NCBI GenBank assembly: GCA_017163975.1
Contig: JAFFSR010000248.1
Coordinates: forward strand, 682,001-746,000
Reading direction: 5' to 3'
From: Anastatus disparis
Lineage: Eukaryota; Arthropoda; Insecta; Hymenoptera; Eupelmidae
DNA length: 64,000 bases
Shown: one piece after another, positions 22,845 to 34,113 of the stretch
Numbering within the stretch: the first letter of the stretch is position 1
Layout: every line of letters starts with the position of its first letter
Made by a program: the position numbers and the translations under genes
The notes under the pieces: model-generated
The model's database searches: none
What the model was told of the DNA's origin: nothing
What the model saw: the letters and a program-made list of their open reading frames with translations, nothing else

Positions 22845-23665
22845 TTAACGACTACGCTTGAAATGAAGCGTAACCGTCAGCGTTCCATACTCAAATGGTA
22901 TTTTGCGCCCATGTTGATCTCTTATATCGATAACAATATTTCGAAAAGTATGATGTAGTAGAGGTATGTATTGAATCGGTGCAAACTGTTTGACAACGGT
23001 TGATCCGAATTTGTACTTTGAATTTTCCAGGGCTACAATGCGTAAAAGTGCCGTTTCCGTATCACCGACTGCATAAGGTTCGCATATGTCTGTGTAAACG
23101 TAAAGCTGATCGGGTATAGCCCGTGCTAAACTAGCCGGTCTATTGCCCACATTTATACTTGTTCCTGAGTTGGAAGTGACAAAAGTTCCTGTTTCCCTGT
23201 GGACAATATCTTCAAAGCCAAAAATTCGACGAATTTTTTCGTTGAAAGTCGTGTAGTGCGGCTCTTCGCAATCGCAAATCCTTTTAAGATGTAATAACCT
23301 TTCTGAAACTCAGTCGGTTCAAGCTTCTGATGTTCACGCACCTCGTGTACTTTATTTATTTCTTCTGCAAGCTGTTCGATGCTACTGTATACGCCGTGAG
23401 GAAAATTACAAAACCCGTTATTTTTCGAAACTTTGGGTTTAGCGCTTCCTAATTTAAAAGTATAATAAGCTTCAGGTTCTTGAATATGCATGATAGTACA
23501 GGGTACGTGTATTTCAGCTAGACCGACCTGCCAGTTACCGATTAATCTAATTTCACGGGATAGATAAGTGGTAAAACAAGTAGTCGTATTGTCAGGAAAA
23601 TAACGCATACTACTGTTACTCGGTAATACTAAATAAAAATCATCTAGATTATCCATTATTTTCAA
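22845..23665 (-). CDS. mCP: Minor capsid (penton-like) protein (frame break)
   Basis: About 273 codons. The N-terminal part has FYLVLPSNSSMRYFPDNTTT and LSREIRLIGNWQVGLAEIHV. The C-terminal part has YVYTDICEPYAVGDTETALL and FEYGTLTVTLHFKR. These are hallmarks of the Polinton single-jelly-roll minor capsid protein that closes the five-fold vertices. A frame change lies near 23207-23219. It abuts the integrase 3' end (23662, 4-bp overlap) on one side and the VI-like gene on the other, so the genes are packed like a viral operon-style block, although in a eukaryotic element. Confidence 0.88.
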
Positions 23666-24805
23666 ATTCTTTCAACGTCTGATGCTTTTATCCAAGAATT
23701 AAATTTATCTGGATATCCTTCCCACTTTACAAATAACTGTTTTTTATTTCCACTTCCTTTGGTCCGAAGAACGCGTTCAATCTTGAAATGTTGATCTTCC
23801 AGCAGTCGTTGTGATCCTACAGGAGCCAATTCTTCTGTATAAAAAAATCCGTCAATGTCCTCTCCTTGTAAATCTTGTAGCTCGTAGGTATAAAGATTTT
23901 GCCTGGTAGAAAAGCGTTTGACTTTAAATACTTCCTCGCTATAATTCTTCTCGAATCCTTTCGCAAAGGTTCCCTTAGAGCGACTGATCCTCACGTAGTC
24001 ACCAACCTCGTATTTACGGTCTTTTATTTGCCTTTGATTTTTTTCTTTGCTGAAGAGCGCGCCTCTGTAGATTCACTCGTGCCTCAGCAGCGTTATACAA
24101 ATTAACCTCTGAAGGTTTCATTTTTATACTTGAATGTACTGTATTGTTGTATGCATAAACTATCTTTTGTATTACATCGATGTACCTATGCGTATTGCGA
24201 TGAGTGAAATATCTCCAAACACGTTCTTTGAGAGTTCGATTGAGACGTTCTACTACTGCCGCCTTAATGTCAGGGTTCCTTGCCACTCTAAACTGTATGT
24301 CATATTTTTTTAAGAGTATTTTGCAAATCTGCACCAACAAATTCTTTACCTTTGTCAGTTTGTAAGTAAACAGGTGTACGACCATTGGACCGCTTAAGAA
24401 TCTTTTCGAATGCAGCCGACACAGCGTGTGCTGTTTTATCCCGCAGTGGTTCTACCCATGCATACTTACTGAGCACGTCGATCACCACTAGTAAGTACGA
24501 ATAACCATCATTTTCTTTTTTTGACTCGTTAACTGACACAAATCTGCCTCCCAAACGTCATCTACGTTAGTTACGTTATAGTGTAATCTAGTAAATTTTT
24601 TTCGTATAGGGCGGTGAAGCGTGTAAGCATCTTGATTACTCAACCACTCGTGTATTCGTTTTTGCTCTTTTTTCCTGTTTATCAATGATTTACCTTTTAT
24701 ATTTACGCGTATTAAATTTCGAGCTCCAGCATAACCTGCTTCGTGCGAAGGCTCGTAATACTGTTTTTCCAAAGACATTTTCTTCAGATTTTTGCTTTTA
24801 ACCAT
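23662..24805 (-). CDS. INT: Retroviral-type integrase with chromodomain (three frame breaks)
   Basis: The integrase would insert the element DNA, making the 6-bp duplication seen at its ends. The catalytic triad is visible across frames: D in VWEADLC (about 24553), D in LQTDKGKEF (about 24350), E in KAAVVERLNRT (about 24250). The C-terminus is a chromodomain (RVLRTKGSGNKKQLFVKWEG, then WIKASDV) that could target methylated histones. The frame changes near 24527-24535, in a T-run at 24305-24311, and near 24052-24064. No independent stop codon was found. The start overlaps the end of the neighbouring gene at 24784 by about 20 bp. Confidence 0.9.
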
Positions 24806-25563
24806 TTTTGCTTAGCACCATGTCTCGTTACGGGTGGTGTAAATACTGGTGACGAGGTTTTCCGTTTCGCAGTATTTAAAGGAGACGTTAGTCTTTTGGC
24901 AATTTTTAGAATTTCCGTATTTCCAATCAAATTATTAGGGGTTTCTGAACTTCCAATAAACTTTGCAAATTCAAATCTACCAATAGGTGCTTCATCATCC
25001 TCCTCTATTTTTTTCTTTTTCTTTTGTAAAACATCGTTAAGTAATTCTGCTATGTTAGAACGTGGTATAAGTTTGCCATCTACGATAACGCTTCCAGTAC
25101 TATCCCATTTTAATCGATCGGGCTCAAGAGTGCGCCAATGTTTTAGTAAAAGTCGTGCTTTTCTAGCATAAATTTTAGGTACATTATCGAGTATTTTTTC
25201 TTCTGTTAATGGTGTCAGTGTAGCTTCGATTTCGTCAATATCTCGACCAATGTCACCACCATCCACACGTTCGTTATCTTTGAAAAATAAATAGCGTCTC
25301 AAAACTTGCAAATAATTTTTACATTTTTCCCGTTCACTGCTAAAACTTTTAGAATGAAGAATTTTGTACATTTCCAAATCAAGCCGTGTTAAATTATCAG
25401 CAGGTGTTTGTATGGTTTTTTCAGCATTTTCAGTCATGTTATCAGTCCTAGAAATAATCGTAGGTACAGCTCCTCCTTGTTGTTGCTGCTGCTGCTGCGA
25501 AAAACTTTGTATTTGTTCCAGAGTTGTTTCGGGGACAATGACCATTTTTCGAGCGCGTTCCAT
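24784..25563 (-). CDS. Polinton conserved protein, 259 aa, unknown function
   Basis: Intact frame. The N-terminus has a glutamine run (seven Q) coded by CTG/TTG repeats, the middle is helical (EKCKNYLQVLRRYLFF), and a segment WDSTGSVIVDGKLIPRSNIA near residue 155-175 is the part I recognise as recurring in Polinton proteins. A basic C-terminus follows (KRKTSS, RHGAKQKW). It lies between integrase and the small hydrophobic-tailed protein. I cannot assign a function; a virion or DNA-associated role is possible. Confidence 0.7.
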   Translation of the reverse strand: MERARKMVIVPETTLEQIQSFSQQQQQQQGGAVPTIISRTDNMTENAEKTIQTPADNLTRLDLEMYKILHSKSFSSEREKCKNYLQVLRRYLFFKDNERVDGGDIGRDIDEIEATLTPLTEEKILDNVPKIYARKARLLLKHWRTLEPDRLKWDSTGSVIVDGKLIPRSNIAELLNDVLQKKKKKIEEDDEAPIGRFEFAKFIGSSETPNNLIGNTEILKIAKRLTSPLNTAKRKTSSPVFTPPVTRHGAKQKWLKAKI

Positions 25564-25587
25564 GGCTATTTTATTTTGAGAAAAAAA

Positions 25588-26037
25588 TTAATTTTTGCTA
25601 CCCAAAATTTTTGAAAAAATTGTACTTATCAGTGGGCCCAATAGAAGTGGTAAAAAAGAACCACCACTCTGAATTATAGTACGTTTTTTAGCTTTCCACG
25701 CATTGGCACCACTGCTTCTTCCACTTCTTACTAGTTTCCTTAAAATAGTTCTGTGTTTTTTTAAGCGGTTTTGTTCAGGAGTTTTTAATTTTACTACACC
25801 TTGCAACACGTTCAGTGCACACTCACAAATGCACTTTATGAGATTTTTATCGGCTGTTCGAATCAAAGCTGAACGCTGTTGACTGTTAGCGCGACTCAGA
25901 GCATTCAAAAGTGCGACGTGCTTTTTCGAATATAACTTTCCAGGTGTGCAACAGACGCGAGACTTTATGGAACTTTTTTTCTTTTCTCCTTGTTTTCTTT
26001 TTGTTACGAACGGGGCCATAGATGTTGTCCCAGCCAT
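25588..26037 (-). CDS. Small basic protein with hydrophobic C-terminus, 149 aa
   Basis: Intact 149-residue frame. The N-terminus is very basic (TKRKQGEKKKSSIKSR). The centre is a conserved helical core (HVALLNALSRANSQQRSALI, then KNLIKCICECALNVLQG). The end is a hydrophobic segment, GGSFLPLLLGPLISTIFSKI. The C-terminus looks like a membrane-active or amphipathic peptide, and the basic part like a DNA- or core-binding region, so a virion core or membrane-penetration role is plausible. It is found beside the packaging ATPase, as in other Polintons as far as I know. Function is unproven. Confidence 0.75.
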   Translation of the reverse strand: MAGTTSMAPFVTKRKQGEKKKSSIKSRVCCTPGKLYSKKHVALLNALSRANSQQRSALIRTADKNLIKCICECALNVLQGVVKLKTPEQNRLKKHRTILRKLVRSGRSSGANAWKAKKRTIIQSGGSFLPLLLGPLISTIFSKILGSKN

Positions 26038-26095
26038 CGCTATTTCAAGACTGCTTCTTGACTACAGATGCTTCTTTCTTTTTATTTAGTCATGT

Positions 26096-26773
26096 TTACC
26101 TGAATCTCGATGAAAATTTAGGCACGTAAGCATAGTGCAGCTTGTCATCGGGAAATATGTTGGTACGAAAGCGAAACTCATCTGGAGTATCTTGTTTCAA
26201 ATCTAACAAAAGATAGCTAAATGGCCGACTACAGGCATCAATGTAGGCTTCTTGCAAGAATTTGGGGTCCTCCGGGTAAACTTGTCGAGCGAGAAACTGT
26301 ATTTGCGCACGATCTCTCGGATTTTTGAACAATACGATATAATTTGAATTCAATGATAAATCACGCTGATTTGGCCCCCTATGAAAAATATTTTGCGTAA
26401 TAAAAACAACACTGATATTTTTGTGGTGACAACCTTTTGTAAATAAATCAAGTACCGTATTGTTTGATGATTCGCGCATCAGATCGTCTAGTATGAGCAA
26501 TTTTTTTTTATCATTGTCATTGGAATAATCACTAGTTTGTGGTAAGCCTTCTCGAAATTCGATGCGTTGATTTCCTTCTACTTTGAACTCGCTACGATAG
26601 GCCTCTTGCCATTCTGCGTAATAAAAGAGAATACGATCAAAATGCACGTCACAAATTTGGGGTAAACTGGCGAGAAATCTTTTGACAAAAACAGTTTTTC
26701 CACACATAGTCGGCCCTGAAATTATGCATGTAAAAGGATGTTTCCATCGTGTATCCATGTTGAATACTGACAA
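26096..26773 (-). CDS. ATP: DNA-packaging ATPase (FtsK/HerA, A32-like)
   Basis: Intact 225-residue ATPase. The Walker A motif GPTMCGKT is at residues 20-27 and Walker B LLILDD at 92-97. FVFITQN-like sensor residues (VVFITQNIFHRG) follow near 120-130. This is the genome-packaging ATPase family of Polintons, related to poxvirus A32 and PRD1 P9, which pumps DNA into preformed capsids. It is one of the few core genes here without a frame break. It is followed by a GC-rich spacer before the polymerase gene. Confidence 0.95.
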   Translation of the reverse strand: MSVFNMDTRWKHPFTCIISGPTMCGKTVFVKRFLASLPQICDVHFDRILFYYAEWQEAYRSEFKVEGNQRIEFREGLPQTSDYSNDNDKKKLLILDDLMRESSNNTVLDLFTKGCHHKNISVVFITQNIFHRGPNQRDLSLNSNYIVLFKNPRDRAQIQFLARQVYPEDPKFLQEAYIDACSRPFSYLLLDLKQDTPDEFRFRTNIFPDDKLHYAYVPKFSSRFR

Positions 26774-27084
26774 AGACGGACAAAAGTTTAATGTTTTTTA
26801 TGTTAAGCACCCTCTTACGTTTTTTATTTTTAATTATTATTAAGAGACCTAGATGGGTGGAGGGGGCGGCGGCGGCGGCGGCGGCGGCGCGGGCACACGT
26901 GTTTTTATTAGCTTATTCAACACGTGTGCGGGAATAAGCTCATTTTCCGCGTCAATCAGCTAATTGAGAAATGTATAAGCTTATCACCGTGCGGGTGTTA
27001 GCGTATTGTTATCTTCTAAGAATTATTGATGATTGCTTGTAAAATAATAATAATAATAGATTTCATGAAAACACTTTTCCTTTT
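26774..27084. promoter_or_regulatory. Spacer with (GGC)n and a GC-rich hairpin
   Basis: Between the PolB 3' end and the ATPase start. A run of GGC repeats (about 26864-26889) is followed by GCACACGTGTT (26893-26903) and its inverse AACACGTGTGC (26919-26929), a perfect 11-bp stem. A second pair, AGCTTATTC / GAATAAGCT, overlaps it. In a very AT-rich element this is a striking exception. It may be a promoter, transcription-end signal or replication-related site; which one cannot be told from sequence. Confidence 0.5.
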
Positions 27085-30000
27085 TTATTCAATATTTTTA
27101 TCGTTTACTCGTTGTTCACATTCACTCTTATAACCAAAAGGAAGAGAAAGCGATAGGGAAACATAGCGTCTTTTTTTCAAAACGACGCTACAGGTTTTGA
27201 ATTCTTCTCTTGTTATGACTTCGTGATAAGGTGTGCGTCGTATAGATTTAAAATTCAACCGTATCTCGCTTTTATTCGTGTCTTTCTCATTCTCTTCTCT
27301 AAGTTTTCTCGCGAATACCTCGTCTATGAGCGTTTTAATACTATTAAAATTTATTTTTAATGAATTTTTGAAATTTAAAGTTATTCCCCTAACTTTGCAA
27401 CATTCATAAATATTTCCTGACGGTGTTATTGCACGATAAGCGTAAAACTTTGGTGCTGCAGACATCATAGTGTCTATATAGGTACCAGGAGCGTAACATC
27501 TTAATTCATCCGTCATATCACCCAATAAGTTTCCCAAGGCTGGCTCATATTCGCCCGAATCGTCCTTTTTACAAAAATGCACGAATCAGTATCACAGTAC
27601 AAAGTACGCCTATCAAGCTTTTCCATATGTTTGTACAATTCCAGCCTGGCTTGTGCAGTTGTGAATGCTGCTATTACCACATTTGTATTGGATGATGCTT
27701 CAACAGCTTCTTCTCTAAGCTGCCAATGAACGTATAAAATATCGTCGTTTACAGGTAAAATACTAAGAACTTCTTTATCAGGACAGGTTAATGTTCGTAA
27801 GAGATTTTCGCGTGATTTCACGATTTCCGTTTGCTTTAAATTACTGCGTTGTCCAAACTTCCCCAAAAAGAATTTAAGCAAAGTTTAGCTACAGCTCTCA
27901 GACCACTATTTTTTTCTATTTTGTCACGATCCAATCGAATACCTTCGTTTCGCTCATACTCGTCCAAGTACCGCAATTTCGCTTCGTCGTCATTTGTACA
28001 CCAAGCAGGCCATCCACTTGCTTCTTGTTTTATTTTCAAAAACGTATTTACGTATCCTGCAAAGAGTCCTCCGTTAATACCATCAAAGCGTGTCATTTCG
28101 TATTGCCATATAATATATATTTTCGTTATACGGTACCCAAGTTCGACAGATTTACGTAATTCGTCGACTACCCAAGTACCCGTGAATTCTCGCTCGCCAA
28201 TGTTTTCGTGATTACAATCGCTTTCTCGCATCTCCTCGCAACAAGAACGACAAAGTGCAAATAACAAACGACCGTGCATTTTAACGGGTAACAAAAGGTA
28301 AGTACAAGTTTCTGGGTGGTAAAACTTTACACTTAATCAGACCCTCGACACGTTGCAAATCATTATTATTTCCTCCGGTTAGTTCACGACACTCGCTTCC
28401 TATGAAAATTTTTGGATGTCCAATGGGAAATTGCCCACGTTTACACACGTAAGGATACAAGGAGCATATATCCGTGTATTTGATTTTCTCACCCTCTTTA
28501 ATTTTATAATACGGAATTATATTTTCTGTTCTTCCGCCGAAAAATGCTTCTCGTGGGTTTAACGTTATTCTACTCATTACAGGATGATTACGCACGTATT
28601 CAGCTATTTCCGGATTTTCAAGTTTAATTTTATCGAATTCGCATTCCCATATACAACGAACCTCGTATCCATGTTGTCGAATTTTATTTATTTTTACTAA
28701 TGTATTTTCATAAACTTCGTTAAACGTACGTCCAAAAGCGATGCGCGTATCCCCGATTTTTATTAAAACATTGGGGGCAACCATGCGTGTAACAACCTTC
28801 ATATTCGAAAACTATACCCTTTTCATCCTGATTTCCCGATGCAGGAGGTAAAAATCCGTCTACGAGGAAACCTTCAGGCAAGATAAATTCTCTCGTTCTA
28901 CCAGCATGAATTATTTCACGACCAATTTCTCTTTCACAGGCTAATAACCATTCAATTGACTTCTGAGAATGTTTATCAGCACGACGATAGCCTGCAGGAG
29001 GTATAATGCCAATGGTTTTGGGTAGTAAGAAATTCTTTCTATAAACGAGAGAACATGCGCTTGCGATAGTAGTCGCACTCGTAAACGGACAGATTTGTCC
29101 TACGTCTAAGAAAATTTTTCTAAAGGCCAAACATGCGCGTCTTAAAATTTCAACGTCCATGCGACAATATTCTACGATTTCGTTTTTAAAATCAAATACG
29201 CGTCCACTCAAAGTTTCGGAATTATACCACGTGAAAAATTTCTCTCTTTCCTCATGCGACATGGAATCAGGCGCGTAAAAATGCGGATCTGGCAGTGGAC
29301 CTACATAATTTTCATTCCCTACAGTATTAAACAGATGAGGAAAGTAGCCCTTTTTCGCGCTGGGCGGTAAGCCGAAAGTTTCTGTTAATGCGCTTAGTTT
29401 CATGTGGAAATAATTTAAACTATCGATGAATTTTGTTCGACCGCATTGTAACAAAATTATATTTTGTCCGTTAAGAATCACCTGGGGTGATGTCTGATTA
29501 TATTTTTCCACTAATTCTTTCAGCATAAATTGTGCGTCAAAACCACCAGCATTGTGTGCAATGCATATGATTTGGTTAAAAACTGTTCTCTCGCGAATAT
29601 ACATATCTAAAAATTGTCTAATTGGGTTTTCTTGAAAAACATGTTCTCGAATACCACAAGTATCGCATCTTTGAGAAAAATCATTATTCTCCAAACAATC
29701 ATCACACGTTTGCTGAACAACGCAGAGGTTAGGAACGTGTAATCGCGTGGTAGTGTGACATCTAAATTCTGTATCTTGCTGTGTTTCTAAATCGTAGAAT
29801 ACAAACAAAGTTTTCTTTATTTTTTTAAAGTTGCTTCCATTGACATAGTCATTCGTGGACAGAGGACGCATGTAACATAACTCGTTAACAGAATGTTTTC
29901 CTCGACAAAGCTTACACCAATTAACTCCACATTCATGCTTGTCTCTGTGAACATGGGTAACTTTATTACAAACTTGACAAATTTTAACAAGTTCGCAAAT

Positions 30001-31431
30001 TTTTTTATTTTTGGCCTTATAGCTTCCATTTGTTTGATGATTTTTGTAGCAAGCATTATTGAAAAATGTTCTATGGCATTCGTTACACTTCAAAATTATA
30101 CCGTTTTCTTTTACACATGGTGGCGATACAAAACACTTTGAACATACGTTTGAACACTGATGTTGGTCGGGATATTTGTAACATTTATTACAATATTCGC
30201 AGAAAAAATTATTACCCGCGGCTCCGCTTACATTTAAAATAGTATGATAATGATGTTCATCAGAATCATAATATAAATTTATAACTCCTTGCAAATCCAC
30301 ATTATTTTGGGATTGTTCAATTAACGCTCGACCATTAAAAAATGGTGGTTCTCCGCTTCCAAAATTACTTTTATCATATACTTGTATTGCAATGCCAAGT
30401 CTAGTATAGTACTTTTGAAATTTATCTATCTCGCGGAACCCCCAGCCTTCCTCTGGAATATTCAGGTCAGCATTTTTTATTAACTGCAAAGCGTTCTCTT
30501 TTTGCATAGATCTACGTCCATCGCGAATGACAGTCCACTTATTTTTCATATCGATTGAATCATTTTTTTTTATAATTCACATACATCTCTCCAACAACTA
30601 AGGCTCGTGGCAAACACAAATTATCTTTATTCTGTATACAAACTATTGATTTTTTCTGCAATATGTTAATATTTAATTTATTTTTCCGACCGGTACCTCG
30701 AGGTAAATTGGTATACGTTGCCTCTAAAATAAAACTATCGTCAATCTGAAAATTTTCGTTACTTTGAGTTAAATTACTTATAAGTTCCCATAAATCATCG
30801 TAATTAAAATTCAAAATCGGTCTAAGTGACATCCCGGCTGGGCCATGACTAAAGTGAATACTTTTTACAGTAATTCCTACTAAGTCATTTTCTTCTCCTA
30901 ACGATATCAAATACGCGTGAATATCCCGCATAACCAATTCTAACCATAAAACAGGATTAAAATTTTCTGTAGGGGGACGCATGCAAAGTACTAATCTTGT
31001 CGCATTCATTTGAAATTTTCTTATGTAATGATTCCTTTGTTGATTAATATCGAATCTTACGCCCGGGGGTCTTATTGAAAATTCCTCCGCACTAGCGCCT
31101 CTACCGCCACCTATTTGAACATTTTCTACTTCACTCACGCACGATTCACTCTCTCGTGCATACTCATTCCTATTGCCGCTCTCACTTACATATGCGTTGG
31201 ACTCCCCCCTCTCGCTGCTATTACTATGTCCATGGTTGACGCTGCTACTGCTCGTAGACATACCCAACTGTTCTCTCTCTGATGCATTTGTGGCTCCCCA
31301 CTCTACCTCCCCTTCTTCTTCTTCTTCTTCTTCTTCTTCTTCTGTGACAGAAAGAAGCGTAGCATAGTTTTCAACTGGTGTTGATGTTTCTATGAGGGAT
31401 GATGATGATGATGATGATGATGATGACGATG
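27085..31431 (-). CDS. POLB: Protein-primed DNA polymerase B (five frame breaks)
   Basis: The element's own DNA polymerase. The N-terminal extension (31431-30560) is Ser/Glu-rich, then conserved (NKDNLCLPRALVVGEMYVN). A Cys-rich zinc region follows, then the proofreading exonuclease: FVFYDLETQ (about 29790), AHNAGGFDAQFML (about 29540), YCRMDVEIL (about 29160). The polymerase motifs are DICSLYP (about 28460), LCLNSFWG (about 27870) and YCDTDS (about 27590). Frame changes are at 30563-30571, 28751-28754, 28293-28296, 27861-27864 and 27566-27570, every one in a homopolymer run. Across them the motif order is complete, about 1,450 codons, the usual Polinton size. The 5' edge at 31431 is a splice acceptor (TTTTTATAG). 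Confidence 0.93.
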
Positions 31432-31663
31432 CTATAAAAATATTTTATGTTTAGAAAAAATTTTAAATAAATATTTTGAAAATTTATTTAAAAATTTAAT
31501 TAAGAATTTTTAATTTTTATATTACATGATTTTTATCATTATTACTGTTATTATTAATATTACTAATATTATTTATTACTATTGTTATTAAAATTATTTA
31601 TTTACTTATGTTTGCAACGTTTAAAATTAAAAAACGAAAAATAAAAATAATTTTTTAAAATTT

Positions 31664-34105
31664 TCATTCTTCTGGAGGACCATTTAAACTATCGTGTACA
31701 CGATCGAGTAGATCGGCTAAATCTGTAGTCGAATCTGTATACAATGCTGATTCCATATCTTCAGCCATGGTATGAAACCATCGTAATTCTTGCGCGCGTC
31801 GAACTGGTCTAATTCTTTGGGCATAAATCTCCAGAGATCTTGAATTTAGATTTGTCACGTTATCAACACCGTTTTCTTCTCTTCGTATTACTTTATACAA
31901 ATAAAAAATATTTTATAAATAGTAATAATAAAATAATAATAATATTAATAGAATAATAATAATAATAATAATAATAAAATAATAATAAAAATTATAATTA
32001 TAATAAAAATCCCTTACACTCATTAACTCGTCGATCTAACATGCCCTCATCAAAAGAGTGGAAAATCATGCGCGTGCGGTCAACGATTTGATGGAACGAT
32101 CTCTCTCTTTCCGGTACTCTTTGAGCATAAAAACCGTGTAAGAGAATAGTCCGTTCTTGCCTATTTTCAAAGGGTCCTGCTGTATTTGCTGCCTCGCTTT
32201 CTATCTCATTAAGTACATCGTTGCTACCACTACCATGTATAGGCCCATTATGGCTTAAGGCTCTTAAGGTAGCACTCAATGGCTCTGGATAATTTACAAT
32301 CATAGTACGTGCTAACCGCCCGATCGGTCTTATTATTTCTTCATTAACTTCTTCTTCGTCTTCAGAATCAAAAACGGACTCTGATTCAAAATTTTCTCCC
32401 AAGTCCTGTTGAAACTGCATGGGACTTAGCCTATTTTCAACTCTTTCTTCTTGTTGTTCCTCTTCTTCTTCATTGAAGACCGTTTCGGCATCGCTATCAA
32501 CGATTATTTCTGGCGGCTGCTGTTCTTGCCTGATTCCATTCCTTCCTCCTTCTTCTCCTCCTTCTTCTTCTTCTTCTTCTTCATTAACAAACATTTCAGC
32601 ATCGCGACCTATAACTTGTGGAGAAACGCTTAAATCGGAAGTATGGTAAGACGAAGAAGGTGAAGGTGTAACGAATAATTGTCGCCGGGCACTGTTTCCA
32701 GATGTACCTGGCATATCATGATTTCCGATAAGATGATTTTCGTTATTTACACGTCCGAATGAATCCTCGTCGCTGTCCGTCTCCCAATTTCTTCGCAATA
32801 TTTCTAGCGCTGAAAAATAATTTTCATACCAATATTTTTAAAATAAACTTTTTAATTTTTTCTTATGCGATAAACGATAAAAATGTTAATATTGCTAAAT
32901 AAATATTCGTATCTTACTTTATTATTATTATTGAATAATATTTAAAAATTTATTTAAAAAAATTATTCGTATTAAAAATTCGACTCACGATTATTTAAAA
33001 TAATATATATAATAAAAATTATTATTTAAATACATAAAAATTTAAACTATCATTTTTTTATATTAATATTTATTTAAAAATTGAAAATTTAACATGAAAT
33101 CTTATAACTGATTTATAGTTTTATGAACCAAAAAATGAAAATATAAATCATTTTCTTACAAATATAAACTACCCAAACAAATGTTATGTGATGGATCGAA
33201 AATATTTAAAATTCAATACAAATATACACATTCAAACGATTCATTGAAGTAAATTACGAATTATTAATTGCTATATAATGAAATACTAGTAAAATTAATA
33301 GTAAATTGATTATAAATTTTCATAAAAATTATTTAATAACATTTTTTAAAATAATATTAATTTAAACTTTTCAATGTTTTCTTAGACAATGAAAGATATA
33401 AATATTAATATTACTAAATAAATATAAAATATTTTTTAATATTCATATCTTACTTTATTATTGAATAATATTTTAAAAATTAGTAAAAAATTAGTTACAT
33501 TAAAAATTCTACTCAGGATTTTAAATATATATATATATATATATATATAAATTATAATTGAAATAAATAAAAATTTAAACTATCTTTTTTAATATTAATA
33601 TTTATTTAAAAATTGAAAATTTCAAAAAGAAATCTTATAAAGGATATATAATTTTATGAACCAGAAATGAAATTATAAATCGTTATCTTCGAATATAAAC
33701 TACCCAAACAAATGCGATGGGTCGAAAATAATATTTAAAACTCAATACAAATATATAAATTCATACGATTAGATGAAGTAAATAACGAATTATTAATTTG
33801 TTAAATAATAATGAAATACTATCGAAATTAATAATTGATTGTAAATTTCTATAAAAATAATTCAAAAGATACAAGAATATTTTGACCTTTCTCATAAATC
33901 TGATTAGATCGGAGTGCTCAAATTAATCTGTTTTTAAAGAGAAGCAATTTAATTTGAAAAGTATTTTATACTTACATCGATACTCGTTGTATTCATTCAT
34001 TAGTTCCTGCAGTACATAGGCATCTTCCAGTTTTCTTGATTTCACATATTCAGCGGCTGTTGATACAGCAAGTTCGTTTTTTTTAAAAATCTATTATACA
34101 ATCGC
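31664..34105 (-). CDS. Spliced acidic protein gene of the Polinton right arm
   Basis: Three exons can be proposed on the minus strand: about 34105-33976 (ending at donor GTAAGTAT), 32809-32018 (acceptor TTTTCAG, donor GTAAGG) and 31890-31664 (acceptor AAAG). The reading frame is kept across both junctions. Exon 2 codes about 260 residues rich in Glu/Asp/Ser, with two similar acidic blocks (DAEMFVNEEEEEE and DAETVFNEEEEEQ). The exon 2 donor is also in phase with the acceptor at 31431, so an alternative transcript could extend the polymerase N-terminus. The 5' end is unresolved: the exon 1 frame meets a TAG near 34100 before any ATG. Function is unknown; acidic, possibly disordered regulatory protein. 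Confidence 0.55.
32850..33870. repeat. Diverged tandem duplication of about 0.5 kb in an intron
   Basis: Two AT-rich units, about 32850-33350 and 33360-33870, share many phrases in the same order, for example CATATCTTACTTTATTATTG-like, AAATTTAAACTATC, TTTTATGAACCA and AAACTACCCAAACAAATG. The duplication fills most of the proposed 1.17-kb intron. Confidence 0.75.
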
Positions 34106-34113
34106 GCAATCAT

